Shown: in pieces, positions 1-6,776 of the stretch
How the letters are laid out: every line of letters begins with the position of its first letter
Position numbering within the stretch: position 1 is the stretch's first letter
NCBI GenBank assembly: GCA_045863035.1
Contig: BTUV01000087.1
Location: 1 to 12,927, forward strand
Length of the DNA stretch: 12,927 nucleotides
DNA from: H2-BAC3 sp045863035
GTDB lineage: Bacteria; Bacteroidota; Ignavibacteria; Ignavibacteriales; Ignavibacteriaceae
Reading direction: 5' to 3'
Notes under the pieces: generated by a model
Database searches by the model: none
The model's input: only the letters and a program-made list of their open reading frames with translations
What the model was told of the DNA's origin: nothing
Program-made: the position numbers and the translations under genes

Positions 1-14
1 ACTTAATTTTTCTT

Positions 15-980
15 TCACTTTTGCGAAGAATTTAACTCGTTATCTAATACTTCATAATTATAAAAGCTCTTTACCGTCTGCCGCACTCCTGCTTCATAAC
101 TTGTCGGCTTAATACCGAACCGTTTTTCAAACTTATCTGACCTGAATATATAATCCATTTCGTACTGATAAAGCATTTCTTTTGTTTCTTTCATAATGGG
201 CATAAAGAGTCCGAGAAGTCCTGTCAGAAACCGGCTGACCACCAGAACATCATCTTTGGCATGCATCTCTTTGGCAACAAGTCTGATCATTTCTCTCCCG
301 GTAAGAGCATCGGGGTGGGTCGGAAGATGCCACGCCTGATTATAAGCATCATCGGTGTTTCCCAGCAATGCTGTCGCTTTGGCCGCATCGGGGGTGTACG
401 TGAATGAATGTTTTTTATCCGGATTGCAGAACCAGTTCGCCCTTCTTCCTTTAAGAAAATTCTTAACCGTTATTTCTATAAGAAAGCTTTTTTCATTACC
501 GGGACCGTAAAAATCCGCAGCCCGTGCAATCAGCGCTTTTATTCTCCGCTGACTGATTGAAGCAGTAATCATTTCTATCACCTGTTTTCTTACCGCGCCT
601 TTACGGCTTGGCGGGTTAAGCGGTGCGTCCTCTGTCATATTGCCGAGAGATGAAGCATCATAAGCATACATATTATCAAAGAAGACAAGCCGTGAGTTAT
701 GTTTCTCACAGGAATCAATGACCGCACTCATCAGCCGGGGCCATTTTTCTTCCCAGATTTTTGCGCTGTATTCAAACCCCACCAGTACATAAATCACCTC
801 AGAACCCGCGACTGCTGCATCAATCTGAGAGGGGTCACTCAGATCAGCCGGAAAAAGTTCATCCGTTTCATTTATCTTTTTTGGATTACGGCTTACTAAT
901 CTGACTTTATCTGTATAGTTTAACAATTCTTTAGCAAGCGGTCTGCCAATCGTACCGTTAGCGCCTAATATAGTCTGCAT
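15..980 (-). CDS. NAD(P)-dependent epimerase/dehydratase-like protein (extended SDR fold)
   Basis: A 321-residue soluble protein starting MQTILGANGTIG. The glycine-rich dinucleotide-binding motif GANGTIG lies at residues 6-12, directly after the first strand, as in Rossmann-fold SDR proteins. R31 after the second strand (LVSR) could favour NADP, but this is only an inference. A DNMYAYD segment near residues 102-108 and SRKGAVR near 125-131 occupy the region where a classical SDR has YxxxK; the tyrosine and lysine are present but not in that spacing, so this is an atypical extended SDR. ADFYGPG near 155-161 matches the usual substrate-pocket strand. There is no signal peptide or membrane helix, so it is cytoplasmic. 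The ATG start leaves no upstream residues before the glycine motif's first strand, which fits. It lies downstream of the TonB receptor gene on the same strand, with a 154-base gap. Substrate and pathway cannot be told from the sequence, and a link to the nos genes is not evident. Confidence 0.85.
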   Translation of the reverse strand: MQTILGANGTIGRPLAKELLNYTDKVRLVSRNPKKINETDELFPADLSDPSQIDAAVAGSEVIYVLVGFEYSAKIWEEKWPRLMSAVIDSCEKHNSRLVFFDNMYAYDASSLGNMTEDAPLNPPSRKGAVRKQVIEMITASISQRRIKALIARAADFYGPGNEKSFLIEITVKNFLKGRRANWFCNPDKKHSFTYTPDAAKATALLGNTDDAYNQAWHLPTHPDALTGREMIRLVAKEMHAKDDVLVVSRFLTGLLGLFMPIMKETKEMLYQYEMDYIFRSDKFEKRFGIKPTSYEAGVRQTVKSFYNYEVLDNELNSSQK

Positions 981-1134
981 ATAAGATTTCCATTACATTA
1001 TTTTGATTTATTATATTCTTCCTGTTCCGCGCAAAATTTCAGCAAAACAGGATAAATAATATCAATAAGTTAAATCGGACAAACAATTTTTTATGTGCCG
1101 CTTGCCAGCCCGGTTTAACTATATATAAAAGTTA

Positions 1135-3438
1135 TTAAAATTTCAGATTAAACCCCGCAGCCGGAAGAAACGAATACTGATTAAGCGATGTTTGTCGGCG
1201 GGTTTTCGAATTCCAGACATAGTTCTGTATATTCTTATAATTATATACATTCAGTATCTCGATAAAGAAGACCATGCTCCATCCTTCATAATTGAATCGT
1301 TTATCCATACGAAGATCAAGCCGCTGATAATCCGGCAGCCGGGCACCGTTCAGGTTTGCCATATCAAGCACTCCTCTGTTCTGGGCGAATGAAACCGCCT
1401 GATCAAATGGCGTATATGGTCTCCCTTTTGAGTAAGCAAATTTTGCTGAAAACTCCCATTCGCCTGATTTATAACCCCCCACTATAGTAAAAATATGAGG
1501 TATGTCAAAAGCTGCCCGTCTCTCAACACCGTCAAGCGCTTTGTGCCGGGTCTCCGAAAAGGAATAGCTGATCTGTCCGTAAAGATTATCGGTAAGTTTT
1601 TTCTGTAAATACATCTCTATCCCGAATGACCTGCCTGTCCCCTTGCTAACCATCGGAAAAAGCAGACCTCCGGCGCCAAAATTGTCTCCGGTATTAGCCA
1701 GAGTCAATGCAGTATATTCAATGCTTACCGGATACCGGTCATACAGTTTATAGTATGCCTCAAAACTGATACGAATATCAGGAACAGGAAAGAAATTTGA
1801 ACCAAAAACCATCTGTCTTGAACGGATTGGTACTAACTGTTCATTCATCGGGTCAGCTTTAATATATATAAGCGCCGGTGACTGATAATATATACCATAA
1901 GCAGCGGAAAGTGACAGCTTATCAGTAACATGAAATCGTGCAGAAAGACGCGGGCTTACTTCTGACTCCTCGAGTACAGAAAACCGGTCATACCGCACCC
2001 CCGCGGTCAGCTCAAAAAGACCCCCAAAGTCCGGTGTGAATTCAGCATAAACCGAGGGAAGGTATGAGAAGTAATTCTCAGAGATAAACACGGCATTAAC
2101 TCTTGCGGTATCAGAGGAAAAAGAGTTCTCCAGCCCGAAAGGTTGTGCCAGATCGTACCGTGCTCTCAATCTCTTTACCATGGCTCCCGCCTTCAGTATG
2201 CCGGTTTTTCTGAAATTTAAAGTGGCATCATATCGTAAGTTTGTAACACCGTCATAACTTTTCTGGCTGAGAATTACTATCCCCCCATACTGCTCATCGG
2301 TAAGCAATGCCCTGTCATAGTATATACCATCTGATATACCGAGAATACCAAAGCCCGTACTCCCATACAGGTGTTGCCAATTCAGACCCGTCACTGACTG
2401 CCATCCCTCGTCTTCTATACCGGTCATGCTCGGGTCATCAGGATTATTCGGATCAACATTAAGATATACTTCATCAATACCACCCATGCTAACCAGCCAG
2501 AGCTTATTATTATTATCCGGTTCAAATACAAATTTTGTATTATAATTCCAATACTCTGGTACCGCGGTAAGCCCTATGGCATCTTTCAACAGTTCCAGGT
2601 AGCTCCTCCGAAGTGAAAATATATACGAGCCACGCGTGGTAACAGGTCCCTCGGCCATAGCTCCAAATCCGGCAAGCCCCATTTCAAGATCGAAGGCATG
2701 GTTCTGTCTGTTCCCTTCTCTGAGGGATATATCAAGCACCGATGACAAACGGTCACCATACTGAGCGTTAAAACCACCGGAAAGAAAATTCGCTTCGTTT
2801 ATAAATTCAGTATTCAGCATACTGATCGGTCCGCCGCTGCTGTTCTGCGAGGCATAATGATTAATTGAGGGGAATTCTATATTATCAATAATGATCAGAT
2901 TTTCCGCCGGAGTGCCTCCTCTTACTATTAAATCATTCCTCGTATCATTTGCAATAACAACACCCGGCATCACCTGCACTAAACGCAGAACATCTCCTGC
3001 TGCTCCGGCGCTTCTGCGTATCTCTTCATATCCCATAGTCTGTGTACTGACAGTGGTTCCTGCTGTTGTCTCAAAAAACTTCCCCCCTTCCACCACCACT
3101 TCACCCGTTTCAATTGCGGTCTCCCTTAGGGCATGTTCCAAAACCGTTGCTCTGTTGCTTCTCACTACTACATCAGGTATATACACCGGCTCATAACCAA
3201 GAAAAGAGATACGCAGGATATACGTACCCACCGGCAGGCCGGTTATTTCAAATTTCCCCTGAGCATCTGAGGCAGCTCCTGAGGTTGTTCCCGTAACCAA
3301 AATGTTTACTCCCGGCAGTGGCTGTCGTGTTATTGCATCAGTTACCCGGCCTGTTATCGACCCGGAAGGTCCATCACCGATAACCGGCCTATGTAATAAA
3401 AGAATAAGCAGCACCGCTAAAGAGAAATGTGATTTCAA
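1135..3438 (-). CDS. TonB-dependent outer-membrane receptor with CarboxypepD_reg-like domain
   Basis: A 767-residue outer-membrane receptor for TonB-driven uptake of an unknown ligand. Residues 1-21 are a Sec signal peptide (basic start, then AVLLILLL). Residues about 26-105 form a carboxypeptidase-regulatory-like beta-sandwich (GSITGRVTDAITRQPLPGVN, then GTYILRISFLGYE). A possible TonB box (ETGEVVVEG) follows at 110-118. The plug domain covers about 127-240 and includes DLIVRGGTPAENLIIIDNIE and GGFNAQYGDRLSSVLDISLREG. The rest is a beta-barrel of alternating strands ending AAGFNLKF, with the terminal phenylalanine typical of BAM-inserted proteins. This domain order is typical of Bacteroidota/Ignavibacteria receptors. 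The length is complete for a receptor without a SusD partner, and no susD-like gene is adjacent. A GAGGG sequence lies about 12 bases before the ATG. Copper supply to NosZ is a conceivable role, but no residue pattern supports it. Confidence 0.93.
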   Translation of the reverse strand: MKSHFSLAVLLILLLHRPVIGDGPSGSITGRVTDAITRQPLPGVNILVTGTTSGAASDAQGKFEITGLPVGTYILRISFLGYEPVYIPDVVVRSNRATVLEHALRETAIETGEVVVEGGKFFETTAGTTVSTQTMGYEEIRRSAGAAGDVLRLVQVMPGVVIANDTRNDLIVRGGTPAENLIIIDNIEFPSINHYASQNSSGGPISMLNTEFINEANFLSGGFNAQYGDRLSSVLDISLREGNRQNHAFDLEMGLAGFGAMAEGPVTTRGSYIFSLRRSYLELLKDAIGLTAVPEYWNYNTKFVFEPDNNNKLWLVSMGGIDEVYLNVDPNNPDDPSMTGIEDEGWQSVTGLNWQHLYGSTGFGILGISDGIYYDRALLTDEQYGGIVILSQKSYDGVTNLRYDATLNFRKTGILKAGAMVKRLRARYDLAQPFGLENSFSSDTARVNAVFISENYFSYLPSVYAEFTPDFGGLFELTAGVRYDRFSVLEESEVSPRLSARFHVTDKLSLSAAYGIYYQSPALIYIKADPMNEQLVPIRSRQMVFGSNFFPVPDIRISFEAYYKLYDRYPVSIEYTALTLANTGDNFGAGGLLFPMVSKGTGRSFGIEMYLQKKLTDNLYGQISYSFSETRHKALDGVERRAAFDIPHIFTIVGGYKSGEWEFSAKFAYSKGRPYTPFDQAVSFAQNRGVLDMANLNGARLPDYQRLDLRMDKRFNYEGWSMVFFIEILNVYNYKNIQNYVWNSKTRRQTSLNQYSFLPAAGFNLKF

Positions 3439-3548
3439 GTTTTTGCCCTCTAAAATTTAAAATGTTCTTTGCAAATTTATCTCTTGGGTCTGAATCCTCA
3501 ATTGATCCGGGTTAAGAAATCACACAATTATTTGCCGCGTGTTAATCG

Positions 3549-4136
3549 TTAATTCTTTGCTGCTTTGTGTATCCGCTTTTTAATACGGCTAAGTCCTTCG
3601 GGGGTTACACCCAGATATGAAGCTATCATATACTGCGGAATGTTTTGAATTACTTTCGGTCGCTCATTTATCAGATTAAGGTATCTAATCTCCGGCGTAT
3701 CAAGCATAAAGGACATCATCCTTTTATTAATTGATATCAGAATTGCTTCTGCAATCAGGCGGCCAAATCTTTCAAAGGCGGGATTCTTCCGGTAAAGCAT
3801 CTGCACTGAATCATAATCAAGGTTAATAATAGTGGTGTCAGTGAGCGCATCAACATAAACACGAGAAACCGCGCGTGTAATAAAACTGTCATATACCGAA
3901 ATATAAATTCCCGGAAAGAAAAACGCTGCTGATACTTCTTTCCCTTCATTCAGATAGTACATCCTGAGCATCCCCTTCTCCACAAAACTGACATAATCGC
4001 ATCTTTCTCCTTCTTTAATAAAAACTTCTCCCTTAATAAGAGTTTTTACCGTCAGGCAGCTTTCAAGCTCCGACCACATCTGATCGTTAATTTCAATATA
4101 CTTTTCATAAAAAGAGCGTATTTTTGTAAAATTCAT
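3549..4136 (-). CDS. Crp/Fnr-family transcriptional regulator
   Basis: A 195-residue regulator with an N-terminal cyclic-nucleotide-binding-like beta-roll (about 25-115, including GEVFIKEGE at 36-44 and FVEKGMLRMYYLNEGKE at 51-67). A long dimerisation helix (about 118-145) and a short C-terminal helix-turn-helix (about 165-190) follow. The recognition segment is IASYLGVTPEGLSRIKKRI, a form common in Bacteroidota Crp/Fnr proteins. It has only two cysteines (C27, C46), so the four-cysteine [4Fe-4S] arrangement of true FNR is absent; heme, NO or another small effector cannot be excluded. It is transcribed divergently from the small ORFs and kinase, with only 28 bases between its ATG and the first small ORF. 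An FNR/NNR-like palindrome lies in the nos upstream region, so regulation of nos by this protein is a reasonable but unproven idea. Autoregulation is also possible. Confidence 0.9.
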   Translation of the reverse strand: MNFTKIRSFYEKYIEINDQMWSELESCLTVKTLIKGEVFIKEGERCDYVSFVEKGMLRMYYLNEGKEVSAAFFFPGIYISVYDSFITRAVSRVYVDALTDTTIINLDYDSVQMLYRKNPAFERFGRLIAEAILISINKRMMSFMLDTPEIRYLNLINERPKVIQNIPQYMIASYLGVTPEGLSRIKKRIHKAAKN

Positions 4137-4151
4137 CGTGCAACCATTTAT

Positions 4152-4157
4152 AAGGAG
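4152..4157 (+). promoter_or_regulatory. Shine-Dalgarno AAGGAG for the 30-codon ORF
   Basis: AAGGAG sits seven bases before the ATG at 4165, which is ideal spacing. It is as strong as the sites in front of the cytochrome c gene (AAGGAA) and nosZ (AGGAG), and no other ORF start uses it. It is the main reason to treat the ORF at 4165 as translated. Confidence 0.55.
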
Positions 4158-4164
4158 AACTGAA

Positions 4165-4257
4165 ATGGGTAAAGTTAACTATTGTAAGGTAAAGCCAAAA
4201 CAGCTTTTCCTCTCATTCTTGAGAAAAATTGCTATTTCTCCCGCCGGTAAGCTATGA
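4165..4257 (+). CDS. Small ORF 1: 30-residue basic peptide
   Basis: Thirty codons from ATG to TGA, encoding MGKVNYCKVKPKQLFLSFLRK followed by nine more residues (IAISPAGKL). It carries seven basic residues, no acidic ones and one cysteine, with a short amphipathic or hydrophobic middle (QLFLSFL). A consensus Shine-Dalgarno site precedes it by seven bases, and its stop overlaps the start of the next small ORF in an ATGA arrangement typical of translational coupling. I do not recognise the family. It could be a real small protein or a leader peptide coupling translation to the next ORF. A chance ORF of this length is easy to get, and the combination of ribosome site and four-base overlap is what lifts it above noise. 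It would be the first gene of a unit with the kinase. Confidence 0.45.
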   Translation: MGKVNYCKVKPKQLFLSFLRKIAISPAGKL

Positions 4258-4409
4258 ATAACCCTAATCCAATCGAGAATGACAGACTTCAGAACCAAAA
4301 AAACAGGGCTGATTCGCTTCTGAGTTTTATAAAATCTCTCCCGCCCCTGCTTATTATTGTCGAAATTATCATTATTTCAGTATTTCTTTACTTCTTTTTC
4401 TTTTTTTAA
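4254..4409 (+). CDS. Small ORF 2: 51-residue single-helix membrane protein
   Basis: Fifty-one codons, ATG to TAA. The first 29 residues are polar (MNNPNPIENDRLQNQKNRAD, then SLLSFIKSL). Residues about 30-51 form one strongly hydrophobic helix (PPLLIIVEIIIISVFLYF and further phenylalanines) running to the very C-terminus, with a single glutamate (E37) inside it. K28 just before the helix predicts an N-terminus-inside, tail-anchored protein. The ATG overlaps the TGA of the 30-codon ORF by four bases (ATGA), so translation may be coupled. It is in the same frame as the kinase downstream, separated only by its TAA and 21 open codons. No family is recognised. It may be a small membrane partner of the kinase, or the T-rich stretch may be a fortuitous ORF. 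Confidence 0.45.
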   Translation: MNNPNPIENDRLQNQKNRADSLLSFIKSLPPLLIIVEIIIISVFLYFFFFF

Positions 4410-4472
4410 TTGTACGGGTTACCGTTCCGGCATGATAGTTGTGTGAGGTTTAACCTTTACACATTATTCACT

Positions 4473-5660
4473 ATGCAATCCATGAACTCATCTGAGGAGA
4501 AGAATACGAATAAGCTCGCAACTGATTACCTGCCTGCTGAAAAAACGCCTGAAGATTTGCTCTTTCAGGAAAGTGAGGCAGTCGCTGCAAACCGGCTCCT
4601 TCAGGCCTGTGTTGAAGCAATGCCCGAATTCATCCTCATCCTTAATAAAAACCGTGAAATTATCGGTGGTAACGAAAGATTCCTCCGTACATTCGGATTT
4701 GAAACTTTGGATGAAGCCCTGGGTAAGAGGTTCGGTGATGCCGTTGAATGTGTAAATTCAAAATTAGGCCCGAACGGATGCGGAACCTCAGTAAACTGCC
4801 GTACCTGCGGGGCAACTAACTCGATTGTCACCTGTGCTGAAACCAATACAAAATCAATCAACGAGTGCTACCTTACCCTCCGCGCCTCAGATGCAGTTGA
4901 ATTCGAAGTAATCGCTTCCCCGCTGCAGCTTGGTCCCTATGATTTTCTTATGCTTTCATTGCGGGATATCAGCGCTGAAAAGCGAAAAAAAATACTTGAA
5001 AGAGTTTTCTTTCATGACGTGCTGAATACCGCGGGAGGGCTTCAGGGGCTTGCCGGTCTTATCGCCATGGAAACTGATTCCTCAAGGGAAGAGGTTGGTA
5101 TGATGATGAATCTTACCGAACGGCTTATTGATGAGATCAAGCTGCATCGCGATCTTCTCTCGGCAGAAAAAGGTGACTTCCTCTGTAAACCCCAGTGGTT
5201 TAAGGTTACCCCTTTCATGCGCGAGATGAAGTCTCTTTACGCCGGTCATACTACAGCAACCGGAAAAGAGCTTCTGCTTGATGAGGATGAAAATGCAGAT
5301 ATATATGCAGATAAAGTTCTCCTTTCACGGGTTATAGGTAACCTGATAAAAAATGCACTCGAGGCAAGCCAGCCCGGCGAGCGCGTTACCCTTAGCTATA
5401 CCGTACTTCAGGAAACTGTCGCATTCAGTGTAAATAACCCCAAGGTGCTTTCGCAAAGGGTGAAAAGCCAGCTTTTTCAGCGCTCATTCACCACCAAAAA
5501 GGAACCCGGTCACGGGCTCGGTACTTATAGCGTAAAACTTTTCACGGAAAAATATCTGCACGGAACCGTCACCCTCACCAGCCATGCTCCTGACGGAACA
5601 ACGGTATATATCGAAATACCCAGAACAGCAGCAGAAACCCTCGAACAAAATAATGCTTAA
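4473..5660 (+). CDS. Soluble PAS-domain sensor histidine kinase with cysteine-rich PAS insert
   Basis: A 395-residue kinase counted from ATG 4473; ATG 4482 is an alternative, and the frame is open back to a TTG at 4410. No good ribosome site decides between them. The N-terminal 40 residues are polar. A PAS domain spans about 48-167 (PEFILILNKNREIIGGNERF through DFLMLSLRDISAEK). It contains a C-X9-C-X5-C-X2-C cluster (C93, C103, C109, C112) plus C121 and C132, which could bind a metal, heme or Fe-S cluster, or act as a redox switch. The DHp helix has FFHDVLNTAGG with H181 as the likely phosphorylated histidine. The ATPase domain shows the N box NLIKNALEAS (290-299) and G box GHGLGTYS (346-353). 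The usual D of the G1 box is replaced (FSVNNP), as I recall for this kinase subfamily. There is no membrane helix, so it is cytoplasmic. No response regulator is encoded in the window. Adjacency to nos and a Crp/Fnr gene suggests a redox or N-oxide input, by inference. Confidence 0.88.
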   Translation: MQSMNSSEEKNTNKLATDYLPAEKTPEDLLFQESEAVAANRLLQACVEAMPEFILILNKNREIIGGNERFLRTFGFETLDEALGKRFGDAVECVNSKLGPNGCGTSVNCRTCGATNSIVTCAETNTKSINECYLTLRASDAVEFEVIASPLQLGPYDFLMLSLRDISAEKRKKILERVFFHDVLNTAGGLQGLAGLIAMETDSSREEVGMMMNLTERLIDEIKLHRDLLSAEKGDFLCKPQWFKVTPFMREMKSLYAGHTTATGKELLLDEDENADIYADKVLLSRVIGNLIKNALEASQPGERVTLSYTVLQETVAFSVNNPKVLSQRVKSQLFQRSFTTKKEPGHGLGTYSVKLFTEKYLHGTVTLTSHAPDGTTVYIEIPRTAAETLEQNNA

Positions 5661-5800
5661 ACTGCCCCGGAGCTGGAGGATTTCCGCGATTTTTTCCTTT
5701 TTGGTAGTCACAATTTTGGCTGGAATCTGGTAATTATTTGCAAGGACGAACCGGAAGTTCAGGTATTTTTTTTCTTCTTTCAGCCGGACAAATGAAAAAT

Positions 5801-5814
5801 CTGACTTAAGTCAA
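5801..5814 (+). promoter_or_regulatory. FNR/NNR-like palindromic operator candidate (CTGACTTAAGTCAA)
   Basis: The core TGACTTAAGTCA (5802-5813) is a perfect 12-base palindrome. The 14-base site differs by one base from TTGAC-N4-GTCAA, the form recognised by Crp/Fnr-type regulators such as NNR/DNR that control denitrification genes. A Crp/Fnr gene lies 1.7 kb upstream. The site is about 470 bases before the cytochrome start, which is far for direct activation unless the transcript starts early; a TATTAC at 5829-5834 could be a nearby -10. Confidence 0.4.
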
Positions 5815-6143
5815 TTATCAGTAGTTTTATTACTTTTGACAGTTTTTTCAGACCGATAATTCCACTGGTATCGGCTATATTTCGGGGAGAAAAATGGAAC
5901 AATTTTGTACGGTCGATTTTCAGGAATTTTGCGCATTTTGACAATTCCGCATAAAATCGGTCACCGGACTTTTAATTTGTCAATAACTTACAAACGCGCT
6001 TTCCGTCATGCGATTATCAGACATGAATAATAAAATGATACAAAAACAGCAAAATTTCCCTTTAATTTCATCAAAATACGCACCTCTCATTATTCATCCC
6101 GGTTTTGTGAAAGATACAGATTTTTTGCCCCTGCTGATTTTCC

Positions 6144-6172
6144 TTGACTGAGTTGTAAGAAAGTCGTAATTT
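6144..6172 (+). promoter_or_regulatory. Candidate sigma70-type promoter of the nos operon (TTGACT-N17-TAATTT)
   Basis: TTGACT at 6144-6149 and TAATTT at 6167-6172 are separated by exactly 17 bases. Transcription would begin near 6179, giving a leader of about 100 bases before the cytochrome ATG. Only the spacing and partial consensus support this; the lineage may use a different -10/-35 grammar. Confidence 0.35.
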
Positions 6173-6186
6173 TAATCAGATAATTT

Positions 6187-6230
6187 TATCCGATTTGTGA
6201 AAGGGGCGCCGCCTCAAAAAAAAACGGATA
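6187..6230 (+). promoter_or_regulatory. 5'UTR stem-loop upstream of the cytochrome gene
   Basis: TATCCG (6187-6192) pairs perfectly with CGGATA (6225-6230). Between them lie a small GC-rich hairpin (GGC/GCC within GGGGCGCCGCC, about 6203-6213) and a run of nine A (6216-6224). It falls in the predicted leader of the nos transcript. It is not a terminator for the plus strand because no U run follows it. It could protect the 5' end or be a binding site. Confidence 0.3.
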
Positions 6231-6282
6231 TCTTTAACAAATAAACCAGATCCCAAAACATAGTTGTAATTAAGGAAACACC

Positions 6283-6762
6283 ATGAAAAAACTCCCCCTT
6301 GTAGCTCTACTGGCATTAGCATTTCTGCTTGCCGCCTGCTCGGATAAAAAAGATACTCCCGAACCAGCCGCCGAAAATCCAAATAAAACTAACGAGTTCG
6401 GTTTAACTGAATTTGAAATGGAAAACGGCGTTGGTCCGATCAAAACAAAACTCACCCTCGGCGAAATTGACATGATGAAAGTCAAAGACGGAGAAAAAAT
6501 CTTCACTGAAAAATGCTCCGCCTGCCATAAACTTGATGAACGTTATGTTGGTCCCTCACAGGCAGATCTGCTTAGCCGCCGGACTCCGGAATATGTTGTT
6601 AACATGATTATGAATCCGGATGAAATGCTGCGGAAACACCCGGAAGCTAAAAAGATGCTTGCCGAATATATGACCCCGATGCCATTCCAGAACGTTACTA
6701 TGGAAGACGCATTAAAACTTCTGGACTACTTCAGATACACTGATTCACAAAACAAGAAATAA
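6283..6762 (+). CDS. Monoheme cytochrome c lipoprotein, probable electron donor to NosZ
   Basis: A 159-residue protein with a lipoprotein signal peptide (MKKLPLVALLALAFLLAAC, lipobox LAAC, acylated C19), then an acidic and proline-containing linker to about residue 60. A class-I-like cytochrome c domain follows: the heme motif CSACH is at 78-82 (H82 the proximal ligand), and MTPM (130-133) provides the likely distal methionine. It is predicted to sit on the periplasmic face of the membrane. A good ribosome site (AAGGAA, five bases before ATG) fixes the start. It is the first gene of the nos operon, 14 bases before nosZ, and such a cytochrome next to nosZ is a feature I recall from clade II clusters of Bacteroidota. 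The role as electron carrier from the quinol/bc1 side to the CuA centre of NosZ is inferred from this position. Confidence 0.9.
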   Translation: MKKLPLVALLALAFLLAACSDKKDTPEPAAENPNKTNEFGLTEFEMENGVGPIKTKLTLGEIDMMKVKDGEKIFTEKCSACHKLDERYVGPSQADLLSRRTPEYVVNMIMNPDEMLRKHPEAKKMLAEYMTPMPFQNVTMEDALKLLDYFRYTDSQNKK

Positions 6763-6776
6763 TCAGGAGCTTTCAA

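Larger units (their letters stand above)
5661..6282 (+). other. 622-base intergenic region upstream of the nos operon
   Basis: No convincing gene is seen on either strand. After the kinase stop there is a weak hairpin (GAAC/GTTC, 5748-5760) followed by a run of eight T (5766-5773), a possible but poor terminator. Next come the palindrome at 5801-5814, a TTGACA at 5836-5841 without a well-spaced -10, a CCGATA/TATCGG hairpin (5853-5874), a GGAATT/AATTCC inverted repeat (5923-5948), and the promoter candidate and 5'UTR stem listed separately. Its length and number of dyads suggest a dense regulatory region for nos. Confidence 0.6.

Noticed and set aside
1081..1134. Possible terminator hairpin after the TonB receptor gene (minus strand)
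   Set aside because: The GC-rich segment GCCGCTTGCCAGCCCGG does not form a continuous stem, so only an AT-rich tail remains.
2891..3296. Plus-strand ORFs of 76 and 101 codons opposite the TonB receptor gene
   Set aside because: They lie antisense within a well-supported coding gene, and low-complexity serine/threonine/proline-rich translations are typical of shadow frames.
3502..3515. FNR-like site TTGATCCGGGTTAA upstream of the TonB receptor
   Set aside because: Only the left half-site matches; the right half has three of five positions, so it is not a convincing dyad.
4170..4199. Bacteroidota-style promoter on the minus strand for the Crp/Fnr gene (TTTG, 18 bases, TAACTTTA)
   Set aside because: The -7 element lacks the final G, the sigma factor type of this organism is unknown, and such AT-rich matches are common.
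6008..6151. A 47-codon ORF upstream of the cytochrome gene (MRLSDMNNKMIQ...)
   Set aside because: It has no ribosome site, no recognisable domain, and ends inside the candidate -35 element; an ORF of this length is expected by chance in a 622-base gap.
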